In this document: positions 1 to 8,213 of the stretch, piece by piece
Layout: every line of letters starts with the position of its first letter
Numbering within the stretch: the stretch's first letter is position 1
Assembly: GCF_024298885.1 (NCBI RefSeq)
Contig: NZ_CP101166.1
Location: 2,170,001 to 2,234,000 of the forward strand
Direction of reading: 5' to 3'
Length of the DNA stretch: 64,000 bases
Source: Haloglomus halophilum
GTDB taxonomy: Archaea > Halobacteriota > Halobacteria > Halobacteriales > Haloarculaceae
Translations under genes and position numbers: made by a program
The notes under the pieces: generated by a model
Told to the model about the DNA's origin: nothing
Seen by the model: only the letters and a program-made list of their open reading frames with translations
Databases searched by the model: none

Positions 1-776
1 GTCTCCCGGACGGCCACGCCGGTGCGGTGGAGGCGTCCCGTCACCGCCGGGCGGGTCAGCAGCACCACGCCGACGGGCAGGAAGCTGTAGAAGCTGCACC
101 GCTCGCAGTCGACGTAGACGAGCGCCGGGTGGTCGCTGGCGAAGTACTCCTCGTACCGGTCCAGCCCCTCGATGACGCCGACGCAGGTACCCTCCTCGGT
201 GGCGGCACCGGTGAACTCCCGGGCGATCCGCCCGGCGCAGAACGGGCAGACCTCGTCGAGCGCACACGACCAGATGAGCCGGGTCCGGCGGTCGAACGCC
301 GCGACGACGCCCTCCGGGTCCCGGTCCGCGACGCCGCCGGGGTCGAACGGCCACTCCAGGGCCCGGTTCCCGCAGTCGGGACACCGGACCCGACCGATGC
401 AGTCGGTTCCGTACTCGAAGGTGAGCCCCGACCCACAGGCACGGCAGTCCGCGGCCAGCCCGAACGGCTCGACGGTCGTCTCCTCGTGGAAGACGCCGCT
501 CTGGATGGCGTCCAGCACCCGGTGGCCGGGGTACTGCAGCTCGTACCCCTCGTCGGTCGCGACGACGAAGTGGTCCTGAAGCTTCCCGAGGTGGTAGTTG
601 AACCGCCCCGAATCCCGCTCGTCGACGGCCTTCCGGAGTTCCGCGAACGAGAGCGAGAACCCCGGCGCCTCCCACAGCGCGAGCAGGATCTCCAGCCGGA
701 GCTCGTGGCTCAGGACGGTGAATGCCGACTCCGCGGCGGCCGTCGGTCGGTCCGTCTCCCCCCGCTCGTGGCTCAT
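1..776 (-). CDS. ArsR-like winged-helix regulator with zinc-ribbon C-terminal part (partial)
   Basis: The frame is open from an ATG at 776 to the left edge, so the C-terminus is missing. Residues about 15-85 read as a winged-helix DNA-binding domain (SAFTVLSHELRLEILLAL, then a RFNYHLGKL recognition-helix segment). The rest carries four CxxC knuckles (CRAC, CPDC, CPFC, CERC), expected to bind zinc. This architecture is common in haloarchaea and is generally annotated as a transcriptional regulator; the ligand is unknown. It lies 106 bases downstream of the MFS gene on the same strand, so cotranscription is possible. Family assignment is by recognition, not search. Confidence 0.85.
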   Translation of the reverse strand, partial: MSHERGETDRPTAAAESAFTVLSHELRLEILLALWEAPGFSLSFAELRKAVDERDSGRFNYHLGKLQDHFVVATDEGYELQYPGHRVLDAIQSGVFHEETTVEPFGLAADCRACGSGLTFEYGTDCIGRVRCPDCGNRALEWPFDPGGVADRDPEGVVAAFDRRTRLIWSCALDEVCPFCAGRIAREFTGAATEEGTCVGVIEGLDRYEEYFASDHPALVYVDCERCSFYSFLPVGVVLLTRPAVTGRLHRTGVAVRE

Positions 777-882
777 GCGTGAGTCGTTCTGCTAGTCGAC
801 GAAAAAGGTTGGTGAGGATGCCCGTTCCCGGACCGGGCACCGGAGGTGGGCGCCGCTGTCCTCCCGGCTGTCCCCCCGGCCG

Positions 883-2169
883 TCAGGCGGACTCCGCGAC
901 CGGGCCGGTCCCGCGGGGAGCGAGGGGGAGCATCGAGAGCACGACCACGACGACGGCCGCGACGCCCGCTGCACCCAGAATCGCCGTCCGGTCGCCCACG
1001 GCGCCGGCGAGGAGGGTGAACGCGACGGGGCCGACTGCCTGACTGACACCGATGGTGGTGGTCTGCAGGCTCATCACGCCGCCCCGGACGTGGTCGGGGG
1101 CCAGGGCACTGACGCCGGCGAACAGCGTGGGCGTCACGAGCCCGTTTCCGGCGCCGAACACGAGGAGCGCGCCGACCAGCAGCGGGAGTTCCCCGGTGAG
1201 CGCGACACCGAGGAAGCCGACCGCGTAGCACGCGAAGCCGGCCGCGAGCAGTTCCGTGCGCGATGCCCGTCCCGCGAGCCGACCGTTCCCCATCGAGACG
1301 GCGGCGGTCACGAGCAACACGGCGCTCGTCACCAGCCCCACGGCCCCGGGCGAGAGGCCGAACGCGGCGTCGAGGTAGAACGGGACGGCGGTGTAGAGCC
1401 CGCCGAACAGGAGGGCGAACGAGACGAACATGACGCCGTAGAGCGCGAGCGCTCGTCGGGTCGGAACCGCCCGGAGCGCCCCCCGAACGTAGCCGGTTTC
1501 GGCAGACGTCGATTCGCGGGTGGCCGAGGCTCCGGCCGACCCACGGTCGTCGAGCGCCACCCAGACGAGGGCGGCAACCGGGAGCGCGAGCGCGTACACC
1601 AGGAACGGCGCGTTCCAGGCTCGCTCGGCGAGGTAGCCGCCGACGAGCGGGTAGACCGCGGTCCCCAGCGACAGCGCCGCCGACGTGACACCCATGACGG
1701 CGTCGTGCCGGGCGCCCTCGTACCGGTCGCCGACGACGGTCATCGCCAGCGCGGCGAACAGGCTGCCGGCGGCGGCCCCCTGGAGGACCCGCAGGCCCAG
1801 CGCCACCGCGAACGCGTCGGTGAAGGCGACGGCCGTCCCGGCCAGTCCGAACAGCACGAGACAGCCCGTCAGGACCGCTCGGCGGCCGACCCGGTCGGCG
1901 AGTGCGCCGACGACAGGGGCCAGGACGATTCCCGGGACGGCGTACAGGGTCACGAGCAGCCCGGCGCTGGACTCGGGGATACCGAACGCGGCCTGTACGC
2001 GTGGGAGGGCGGGGCTGACGAGCGGGACGTCCGTCGGGGTCAACAGTGTGGCCGCGAGGATGGCGACCAGCGCCGGCGACCGCCACGGGATGCTCGCGTC
2101 CGCAGATGCATCCGCGTCTGCATCTGTATCCGCATCCGCGTCGTCAGCCGCGGAGTCGGGGACCGACAT
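883..2169 (-). CDS. MFS transporter
   Basis: This 428-residue protein has about 12 hydrophobic segments and a loop 2-3 signature (GALADRVGRRAVLTG), which marks the major facilitator superfamily. It is probably a proton- or sodium-coupled drug or metabolite exporter in the cytoplasmic membrane. The ATG at 2169 was chosen because residues upstream of it overlap doxX and lack membrane character. Residues 5-25 form an Asp/Ala-rich cytoplasmic tail (DADADTDADADAS) before the first helix, a typical haloarchaeal embellishment. It starts 4 bases after the doxX stop, so the two genes are surely cotranscribed. Substrate unknown. Confidence 0.85.
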   Translation of the reverse strand: MSVPDSAADDADADTDADADASADASIPWRSPALVAILAATLLTPTDVPLVSPALPRVQAAFGIPESSAGLLVTLYAVPGIVLAPVVGALADRVGRRAVLTGCLVLFGLAGTAVAFTDAFAVALGLRVLQGAAAGSLFAALAMTVVGDRYEGARHDAVMGVTSAALSLGTAVYPLVGGYLAERAWNAPFLVYALALPVAALVWVALDDRGSAGASATRESTSAETGYVRGALRAVPTRRALALYGVMFVSFALLFGGLYTAVPFYLDAAFGLSPGAVGLVTSAVLLVTAAVSMGNGRLAGRASRTELLAAGFACYAVGFLGVALTGELPLLVGALLVFGAGNGLVTPTLFAGVSALAPDHVRGGVMSLQTTTIGVSQAVGPVAFTLLAGAVGDRTAILGAAGVAAVVVVVLSMLPLAPRGTGPVAESA

Positions 2170-2173
2170 GGGC

Positions 2174-2590
2174 TCAGAGCCCGATGCCGACCGCCAGCGG
2201 CCACTCGACCGTCGAGAGCGCGAGGAAGACCAGCGTGACACCGACCAGCCCCACGTTCTTCAGGAAGTGGATCTGCTCGTTCTGCCGGTCCTGGCCCTCC
2301 AGTGTCCAGAAGTCGTGCATGATGCCCGTGATGGGCACGAGGAACGCCATCACCGCGAGCGCCCCGACCGCGGGGTAGACCCCCAGCAGGACCGCCAGCG
2401 AGCCGGCGACCAGACCAAGGCTGCCCAGCGGGACGGTGACCGAGGCCAGCGGGGTGCCCTTGCTCTGCGCGTAGCCGACCGAGGCCTCCAGGTCCAGCAG
2501 GTTCCCGAACGCGAGGTACCCGACGACGAGCGCGAACAGCGCCCGGCCGAGCAGGAACGCCACGCCCGAGAGCGTCGAGTCGAACACCAT
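2174..2590 (-). CDS. DoxX family membrane protein
   Basis: The product is 138 residues with four membrane segments. It matches the DoxX family in size and pattern (FLLGRALFALVVGYLAF near the N-terminus, then GSLGLVAGSLAVLLGVYP, then FLKNVGLVGVTLVF). DoxX-type proteins are linked to thiosulfate:quinone oxidoreductase or to redox-stress membrane complexes; the role here is not evident. The ATG overlaps the stop codon of an upstream short ORF (TGATG), suggesting translational coupling. The MFS gene follows 4 bases later. Confidence 0.8.
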   Translation of the reverse strand: MVFDSTLSGVAFLLGRALFALVVGYLAFGNLLDLEASVGYAQSKGTPLASVTVPLGSLGLVAGSLAVLLGVYPAVGALAVMAFLVPITGIMHDFWTLEGQDRQNEQIHFLKNVGLVGVTLVFLALSTVEWPLAVGIGL

Positions 2591-2682
2591 CAGGCGTCAC
2601 CTCCGGCCGGCCGAGCGGCCGCCAGCGGGTCGGTCGTCCGCGTCGATCCCACAGCGTCGTGTCGCACGTCGAGTGCTGACAT
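2590..2682 (-). CDS. short leader ORF (30 aa) in front of doxX
   Basis: A 30-codon ORF starts at the ATG at 2682, runs to a TGA overlapping the doxX ATG by one base, and encodes a hydrophilic peptide (MSALDVRHDAVGST...). A strong TATA box sits 30-37 bases upstream of its ATG, so the transcript should begin a few bases before it, the usual haloarchaeal short-leader arrangement. It is therefore probably the first translated ORF of the doxX-MFS operon. I recognise no domain. It could be a true small protein, a leader peptide coupling translation into doxX, or a chance ORF. Confidence 0.45.
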   Translation of the reverse strand: MSALDVRHDAVGSTRTTDPLAAARPAGGDA

Positions 2683-2711
2683 CGTTGCGTGTGGAGCGAT
2701 GGGATGGAGCG

Positions 2712-2719
2712 ATATATAT
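2712..2719 (-). promoter_or_regulatory. TATA box of the leader ORF-doxX-MFS operon
   Basis: The alternating ATATATAT lies 30-37 bases upstream of the ATG at 2682 in a locally AT-rich patch. Spacing fits an archaeal TATA box giving a leader of under 12 bases. Confidence 0.6.
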
Positions 2720-2911
2720 TTCAGGCAGATTATACTATACCAGGTTTCGCCCGCTAAATCGGGGCATCCTCGACGCACTATCGTACCCTCTTCTGGAGCA
2801 TATGGTGGTTTAGGGAGTTAAGATGCTGAATTCGATACGGGGCGTTGAATGCCGACTTGATATATTGGGATATTGACCATTTCTGGAACGCTCGACCCGA
2901 GGAACAGCGGA

Positions 2912-3028
2912 CTACCGGGGCCTCCGCCGTTTCGGTCCCCACTGGTCTCGAATCAGATGGGCTTGGTAGCCGATGTAGAACCAGATGGTGAAGACGGTCG
3001 CGAGAAATAGGACCAGACTCGGTATCAC
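2912..3028 (-). CDS. small single-pass membrane protein (38 aa)
   Basis: From a GTG at 3028 the frame encodes 38 residues: one hydrophobic helix (SLVLFLATVFTIWFYIGY) followed by a basic tail (GPKRRRPR). That is the expected positive-inside pattern of a small membrane protein. It lies 19 bases after the azlD stop on the same strand and could be the last gene of that operon. I do not recognise a family. The start codon is uncertain because the frame stays open further upstream, where it overlaps azlD. Confidence 0.4.
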   Translation of the reverse strand: MIPSLVLFLATVFTIWFYIGYQAHLIRDQWGPKRRRPR

Positions 3029-3047
3029 GGGCGAGTCCGAGCCGGAC

Positions 3048-3368
3048 TCAGTCGATGCCGGCGATGCCGTGGCGGAGCGCGAGCAGCACGCCGACGCCGG
3101 CCACCATCGCGAGCAGCACGTTGTCGGTCCGGTGGGCGACGGCGACGACGGCGAGGCCGGCGACCCACTCCGGCGGGCCGCCCTCCAGCAGCCGGACGGC
3201 GAGGATGGCGACGATGATGCCACCGGGGAGCGCGTCGAGCGCCTCGCGGACCGACTCCGACGGCTCGACCCGGTCGAGCACCCAGAACCCGCCGGCCTTC
3301 GTCGCGTACGTGACGGCGCTCATGCCGAGGACGACCGCCAGGGCCGTCACCGACACGTCAGCGAACAC
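3048..3368 (-). CDS. azlD: AzlD family branched-chain amino acid transport protein
   Basis: This 106-residue protein has three to four membrane segments and the AzlD pattern (TYATKAGGFWVLDRV near the N-terminus, then LPGGIIVAILAVRLLEGGP). AzlD is the small subunit that works with AzlC in exporting branched-chain amino acids or analogues across the cytoplasmic membrane. It overlaps the end of azlC by 11 bases, consistent with coupled synthesis of a two-subunit carrier. The true substrate is not shown by sequence. Confidence 0.85.
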   Translation of the reverse strand: MFADVSVTALAVVLGMSAVTYATKAGGFWVLDRVEPSESVREALDALPGGIIVAILAVRLLEGGPPEWVAGLAVVAVAHRTDNVLLAMVAGVGVLLALRHGIAGID

Positions 3369-4119
3369 CGCGCATCACCTCCGCGACGCTGGCGGCGACG
3401 CCGCCGGCCAGGATGTACCACCGGCCGGGGAGAGCGGTGTGGACCCCGACGGCGACGAGCGCGGCGACGGCCCACGGGAGGAGCGTCCCGCGACCCTCCC
3501 AGAACCCGACGAGCAGGGCGAGGAAGATGGCCGTCAGGACGAAGTTGAGACCGTAGGCTGCCGGGTCCCCGAGTACGCCACCGGCGACCGCGCCGAGGGC
3601 GGTCGCGGCCACCCAGAACACCCAGATGGCGAGGCCGCTCCCCAGGAGGAAGGCCCCGCGGCCGCTGCCCGAGCGGAGGTCCTCGACCGTGAGCGCCCAG
3701 TTCTCGTCGGCCATGAAGAAGAGGCTCGTGTACGCCTGCTGCGACGAGAGCCGGCTGAACCACGGCCGCAACGAGGCGCCCATCAGGAGGTACCGGAGGT
3801 TGACGACCAGCGTCGTCCCGACGACGGCGACGACGGGGATGGGCCAGTCCCAGAGTCCGACGGCGATGAGCTGGGCGGCCCCCGCCAGCACGGTCGCACT
3901 CATGGCGACCGCCGTGGGAACGCTCAACCCCGCCTCGCGGGCGAGGACGCCGAAGACGATGCCGTAGGCGCCGACCCCGAGCGCGACCGGGACGCACGTG
4001 ACGAAGCCGGCACGGAGGCCGGCGGCCGAGAACTCGAGTCGCCGCTGTCCGTCCGTCGCCGTCGACTCCGCCGGTCGGGAAGTCGAGTCCGCTGGAAGGT
4101 GAGGTTCATCCGGGGACAT
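3358..4119 (-). CDS. azlC: AzlC family branched-chain amino acid transport permease
   Basis: The product is 253 residues with about seven membrane segments and typical AzlC motifs: the GAYGIVFGVLAREAGLS region, SATVLAGAAQLIAVGLW, and NLRYLLMGASLRPWF. Together with AzlD it should form a branched-chain amino acid exporter. The ATG at 4119 is preferred over an upstream in-frame start because residues from there form a plausible hydrophilic N-terminus (MSPDEPHLPADSTS). The gene is divergent from an MFS gene, and their shared 336-base spacer holds a palindromic site pair. Confidence 0.85.
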   Translation of the reverse strand: MSPDEPHLPADSTSRPAESTATDGQRRLEFSAAGLRAGFVTCVPVALGVGAYGIVFGVLAREAGLSVPTAVAMSATVLAGAAQLIAVGLWDWPIPVVAVVGTTLVVNLRYLLMGASLRPWFSRLSSQQAYTSLFFMADENWALTVEDLRSGSGRGAFLLGSGLAIWVFWVAATALGAVAGGVLGDPAAYGLNFVLTAIFLALLVGFWEGRGTLLPWAVAALVAVGVHTALPGRWYILAGGVAASVAEVMRGVR

Positions 4120-4295
4120 CGTACTTACGAGTGGGGAGCAGGGCCGGATAGTCGGTTGCGGTGGTGTGGTCCTGTCCAACGCGTGTCGGGGCCGCCGTGT
4201 GCGGTCCCGGTCGGGGAACCGCAGCGTCTCCCGTCGTCGCGAGCCGTCGCGTGGTCCATTGCAGGTCGACGTTGTGGGACGTTCCGCTAATATCT

Positions 4296-4372
4296 CAGGT
4301 AACGTATGATTCGCCAGGTGTAACCCACCGTACCGACCCGGATATCGACCGCCGGTATCGGTACGTAACCTG
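4296..4372. promoter_or_regulatory. inverted operator-like pair between azlC and MFS genes
   Basis: CAGGTAACGTA at 4296-4306 faces TACGTAACCTG at 4362-4372; the arms match at 10 of 11 positions when one is reversed. They sit between divergent transporter genes and resemble paired binding sites of a dimeric regulator acting on both. The regulator is unknown. Confidence 0.45.
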
Positions 4373-4455
4373 ATTTAGTGGAACCCGCATGAGATATTAC
4401 ACGTCGTAGCGCGACCGACTACCCGTGATGCACACTACGGGGATGGAGGCAACGA

Positions 4456-5679
4456 ATGACGACTGAGGCCGTCTCTCGGCCGGGAACGACCGGCTTCCTC
4501 GCCCAGCGGCGCGCGGTCGGGTGTCTGTTCGGTGCCTGGCTGCTCTCGGTCTTCTCGCAGGGGTACATCATCGTCCCGGCGAGCGTGCTCCCGGTCATCA
4601 CGACGGAGTTCGGCATCACGTCGTCGCGGGCCGTCTGGATCGTCAGTGCGACGCCCGGTGCGTGGGCGCTGACGAACTTCGCGCTCGGGAGCGGCATCGA
4701 CCGGATCGGTGACGTGCGGGCGATCCTCGTCGCCGGGCTCACCGTCGTCGTTGCCTCGATACTCGGCTGGTGGGCCGGCGCACACCACCGGTTCTGGGTC
4801 CTCATCCTGTCCCGGCTCGTCGCCGGGGCCGGCATCGGCATCGTCTGGACCGCGTCGGCGAACGTCGTCGGCCAGGCGTTCACCGGCGACACGCGTGGTA
4901 CCGCGCTGGGGCTGTTCACCACGAGCGCCCCCGCCGGGTTCGCCCTCGCACAGGTCGTGACCCCGCTCGTCGCGGAGACGGACACCTGGGCGGCGACGTT
5001 CCTGCTCGTCGCCGGCTGTGTGCTGGTCTCGCTGGGACTGTTCTGGTACTCGGTGCGTGACCTCCAGTTACAGGCCACCGACACGCCGGGGAACGCGCTC
5101 CAGAACGTGCGGCAGGCGCTCGGCTCGCGGACGGTCCGGTTCGGCTGCGCGATGGCCTTCGCGGCGTACTCGCTGTACCTGTTCATCAACAGCTGGATGC
5201 CGACCTACCTCGCGGAGCAGTTCACCATCTCGCTCGCGCTGAGCGGCCTGCTCTCGGCGCTGTTCCCCGCCGTCGGCATCGTCTCGCGGGCCAGCGGCGG
5301 CTACGTCTCGGACCGACTGCTCGGACAGCGGCGCATCCCCGTCCTCCGGGTGTCGTTCCTCGTGGCGCTCCCCGTCACGGCACTCGTCGCGTACACCACC
5401 AGCGTCCGCGTCATCGCCGCCCTGCTGGTGGTGGCCGGGTTCGTCATCCAGCTCACCTTCGGTATCGTCTACAGCTACGTGCAGGAGTCCGTCGCCCCCG
5501 GTATCTCCGGGACGGCGCTGTCGGTGCTCGGAACCGCGGGCATCTCGGGCGCCTTCACCGCGCCCCTCGTCGCCGGGGCGCTCATCGACGCGACCGGCAC
5601 GTACCTCGCCGCGTTCGGCTACGCGGTCGGCATCGCCTGCCTCGGACTGGTCCTCGCCTGGTTCGCTCCGGAAACGTGA
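4456..5679 (+). CDS. MFS transporter
   Basis: This 407-residue carrier has 12 predicted helices. It shows MFS features: GSGIDRIGDVRAILVAG in loop 2-3, RLVAGAGIGIVWTASANVVGQAF around helix 4, and a second-half equivalent SGGYVSDRLLGQRR. It resembles the group of anion or organic-acid carriers, but the substrate cannot be read from sequence. The ATG at 4456 begins just before the hydrophilic N-terminus; an upstream ATG at 4443 is followed by an early stop. It is transcribed away from azlCD. Confidence 0.85.
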   Translation: MTTEAVSRPGTTGFLAQRRAVGCLFGAWLLSVFSQGYIIVPASVLPVITTEFGITSSRAVWIVSATPGAWALTNFALGSGIDRIGDVRAILVAGLTVVVASILGWWAGAHHRFWVLILSRLVAGAGIGIVWTASANVVGQAFTGDTRGTALGLFTTSAPAGFALAQVVTPLVAETDTWAATFLLVAGCVLVSLGLFWYSVRDLQLQATDTPGNALQNVRQALGSRTVRFGCAMAFAAYSLYLFINSWMPTYLAEQFTISLALSGLLSALFPAVGIVSRASGGYVSDRLLGQRRIPVLRVSFLVALPVTALVAYTTSVRVIAALLVVAGFVIQLTFGIVYSYVQESVAPGISGTALSVLGTAGISGAFTAPLVAGALIDATGTYLAAFGYAVGIACLGLVLAWFAPET

Positions 5680-5829
5680 GCGCTCGAACGCCCCCCGTCC
5701 GGGCGACGCCCGCGAGAGCGTTCCCCGCCCGAACGATGCTCGGACGGCCCCCTCCCCACCACCCTGCCGCCGTCGGTCGGAACAAGAACGAAATAGCACG
5801 GCCACCAGCAGTCAGCACTCCCACGACCG

Positions 5830-6972
5830 ATGAACACGCAACTCACCGAAACGCAGGAACGGCTCCGCGAGGAGGCACGACGGTTCGCACAGGACGAGAT
5901 CCGGCCGCGGGCAATCGAACTGGACCGGAACGAGGACCACCCGACCGAACTCCTCGAGGAGCTCGGGGAGCGCGGCTACGCGGGCCTCACGCTCCCGGAG
6001 CGGTACGGCGGGATGGACGAGGGACTGGTCGAGCTCGCGCTCGTCATCGAGGAGCTGTCGGCGGCGCTCATGCCCGTCGCCAGCGCCCTCGCCCTGCATC
6101 TCGGCGTCGCCGAGGCCATCCAGCGGTTCGGAACCGACACCCAGCGCGAGGAGTTCCTCCCGTCGATGGCCGCGTACGACACCGTCGGCGCCCTCGGCCT
6201 GAGCGAGGCCAACGCCGGGAGCGACAAACTGCGGATGGAGACGACCGCCGAGCGGGCGGGTGACGAGTGGGTACTGAACGGGCACAAGCAGTGGGTCACC
6301 AACCTCCTGCACGCCGACCACGTCCTCACGTACGCGAAGACCGGGCCCGAGGCCGAGCGGCCGCGCAACATCACCGCGTTCCTGGTCCCGGCCGACGCGT
6401 TCGAGGTCGACGAGGTCTGGGACACCCTCGGCGCCCGGACCGTGAAATCCCCGCGAGCCACGCTCTCGGACGTTCGCGTTCCGGACGACCGGCGGGTCGG
6501 CGAGGTTGGGGCAGGCTACGTCCAGCGCGGGGAGCTCCGGACGGGCGTGAACGTCCCCGCCCGCGGGGTCGGCATCGCCCGGGCCGCCCTCGACGACACC
6601 GTCGCGTACACCAGCCAGCGGGAGCAGTTCGACCAGTCGGTCGGCGACTTCCAGGGCGTCCGGTGGGAGGTCGGCGAGATGGCCCAGCGGGTCGACACCG
6701 CCCGGCTCCTGACGTTGCGGGCCGCCGACCGCGCCGACCGGGGGCTCGACACCAGCCGTGAGTTCAGCATGGCCAAGGTACAGGCGACGCAGGCGGCCGT
6801 CGACAACGCCAACCGGGCGATGCAGCTCCACGGCGGCATCGGTTACACGACCGAGCAGCACGTCGAACGCTACCTCCGGGATGCACGGCTCCTGACCATC
6901 GCCGGGGGCCCGAACGAGGGCCACAAGGACACGCTCGGCGAGGCGGTCTACGCCGAACATCCCCGGCGGTAG
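5830..6972 (+). CDS. acyl-CoA dehydrogenase family protein, catalytic Glu apparently absent
   Basis: The 380-residue protein has the full acyl-CoA dehydrogenase fold: N-terminal helices (1-115), a FAD/substrate strand motif (GALGLSEANAGSDKLRMETTAER, near 120-145), and a C-terminal helical domain with SQREQFDQSVGDFQGVRW and MQLHGGIGYTTEQHVERYLRDARL. FAD-dependent alpha,beta-dehydrogenation of an acyl-CoA would be expected. However, where most members have YEGT with the base Glu, this one reads IAGGPNEG. The alternative Glu position of the isovaleryl-CoA class also appears not to be Glu. It may use another base or another reaction. It is a single gene, convergent with the DsbA gene 5 bases away. 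Confidence 0.8.
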   Translation: MNTQLTETQERLREEARRFAQDEIRPRAIELDRNEDHPTELLEELGERGYAGLTLPERYGGMDEGLVELALVIEELSAALMPVASALALHLGVAEAIQRFGTDTQREEFLPSMAAYDTVGALGLSEANAGSDKLRMETTAERAGDEWVLNGHKQWVTNLLHADHVLTYAKTGPEAERPRNITAFLVPADAFEVDEVWDTLGARTVKSPRATLSDVRVPDDRRVGEVGAGYVQRGELRTGVNVPARGVGIARAALDDTVAYTSQREQFDQSVGDFQGVRWEVGEMAQRVDTARLLTLRAADRADRGLDTSREFSMAKVQATQAAVDNANRAMQLHGGIGYTTEQHVERYLRDARLLTIAGGPNEGHKDTLGEAVYAEHPRR

Positions 6973-6977
6973 CCGTC

Positions 6978-7829
6978 CTATCGCTGGGAGGCGCCGCCGG
7001 CGACCGCGTGCCAGAAGTACCCGTTCCCGCGCTGCTCGCGCCGCAGTGCGTCCTCGTCGGTGAGCGACTGGAGCGCCTGTCGTGCCTTCCCGCGGGCGAG
7101 GTCGTACACCGTCGCGACCTCCTGGGTCGCGACCGGGCCGTGGTCGGCGACGAACGCCCGAATCGTCGGCGGTGACGACTGCTCGAGCCCGTCCGCGGCG
7201 GCTTCGAGCCGGTCCGCGAGCGCGTCGAACGACTGGAAGCCGGCGAGCTGGAACGTCTCCTCGGCCCCCTCGATGCGGTAGGTCGGGAAGGCCCGGACGC
7301 CGGCGTTTCGGGTGCGCGCGAGGTCGTCCTCGAAGGCGGCCCGTGCGGTGCCGTCGTCCAGCGCCCCGGTGAAGGCCGCGACATCCAGCCCGACCTGTTC
7401 GGCCAGCGCCACCTGCTCGGCACGCTCGTTGACGTTGCGCGCCTGGGTCGCGTACGCCTCGCGGAGCAGCCGAAGGTACCGGTGGGCCCGCTCGCGGTCC
7501 TGCAGCCGTGCGGCCGCGAAGGCGATGCTGGCGGGGTACGTCGACCGCGCGGGGTTCGTCTCGAAGATGGCCGTCTCGACGGGCATCCCGTGCTGTTCGG
7601 ACGCCTCGCGCCAGTGTGGGCCGACGTCGCTCGGCTCGGCGATGTCGTTGCCGGCGTCGTAGAACGCGTCGAAGTCCTCGACGAGCCCGCCCAGCACGAA
7701 CTCGAGACGGAGCTGGTCACCGTACACGGTTCGGAGCCGGCGCAACACCGGCTCGGACCCCCAGCACCACGTACACATGGGGTCGGTGAACTGGGTCAGC
7801 GTCACACTGGAGTCGACTGTCTCGGGCAT
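6978..7829 (-). CDS. DsbA-family thioredoxin-fold protein fused to a winged-helix domain
   Basis: Of 283 residues, about 1-205 form a DsbA/FrnE-like domain. CTWC at 19-22 (FTDPMCTWCWGSEPVLRRL) is the active-site pair, followed by a long helical insertion and the GVRAFPTYRIEG strand with the cis-proline. Residues about 220-283 look like a small winged helix (IRAFVADHGPVATQEVATVYDLARGKARQALQSL). Proteins of this type are predicted cytoplasmic dithiol oxidoreductases or isomerases; there is no signal peptide. The fused helix domain suggests a redox-dependent DNA- or protein-binding role. The ATG at 7829 is the only reasonable start. Confidence 0.8.
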   Translation of the reverse strand: MPETVDSSVTLTQFTDPMCTWCWGSEPVLRRLRTVYGDQLRLEFVLGGLVEDFDAFYDAGNDIAEPSDVGPHWREASEQHGMPVETAIFETNPARSTYPASIAFAAARLQDRERAHRYLRLLREAYATQARNVNERAEQVALAEQVGLDVAAFTGALDDGTARAAFEDDLARTRNAGVRAFPTYRIEGAEETFQLAGFQSFDALADRLEAAADGLEQSSPPTIRAFVADHGPVATQEVATVYDLARGKARQALQSLTDEDALRREQRGNGYFWHAVAGGASQR

Positions 7830-8213
7830 ACGGGGCCGACTACCGGCCCCTGTCCGGTAAGTTTCAGCTAACTTATACTATGTCACGTCTCCCGCGGCGT
7901 ACCAGGTTTCGGTCCGTTACCGCCGCCGCTTGCCGCCGGTCGCCGGTGTGGAGCGGGTGCTGGGCATGTGCTCCGTGGAGGAGGGCTGCCCCGGTGGTGG
8001 GAGTGGGGCAGGGGTGGAGGGTGGGGGGCAGGGGGGACCAATCCAGGACCGTCCGGGGGGCGGGCAACCCCGGACACTGGATGGTGATGCCGGGCACCGT
8101 TCGGGCGGCTTCCGGCATCCGAGTCGTGTGGCGCGATGGATGTAAAGCTACCAGTAGCTCAAACAGCGTTTTGAGCCACCGTCGTGGCTCAGACCGTCGA
8201 ACCCGTCACCTCC
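7830..8213. other. intergenic region with two hairpins
   Basis: No convincing gene. The left half carries promoter-like AT bases just upstream of the DsbA gene (ACTTATACTATG near 7870). The right part, beyond the surE stop, holds two adjacent inverted repeats (about 8158-8177 and 8172-8191). Confidence 0.5.
8172..8191 (-). terminator. hairpin downstream of surE
   Basis: TGAGCCAC (8172-8179) pairs perfectly with GTGGCTCA (8184-8191) around a 4-base loop, starting 23 bases beyond the surE stop. There is no clear T-run, so a processing or stabilising hairpin is as likely as a true terminator. Confidence 0.4.

Noticed and set aside
7880..8118. Short ORFs upstream of the DsbA-like gene
   Set aside because: Pro/His/Gly-rich composition and no start-site or family support.
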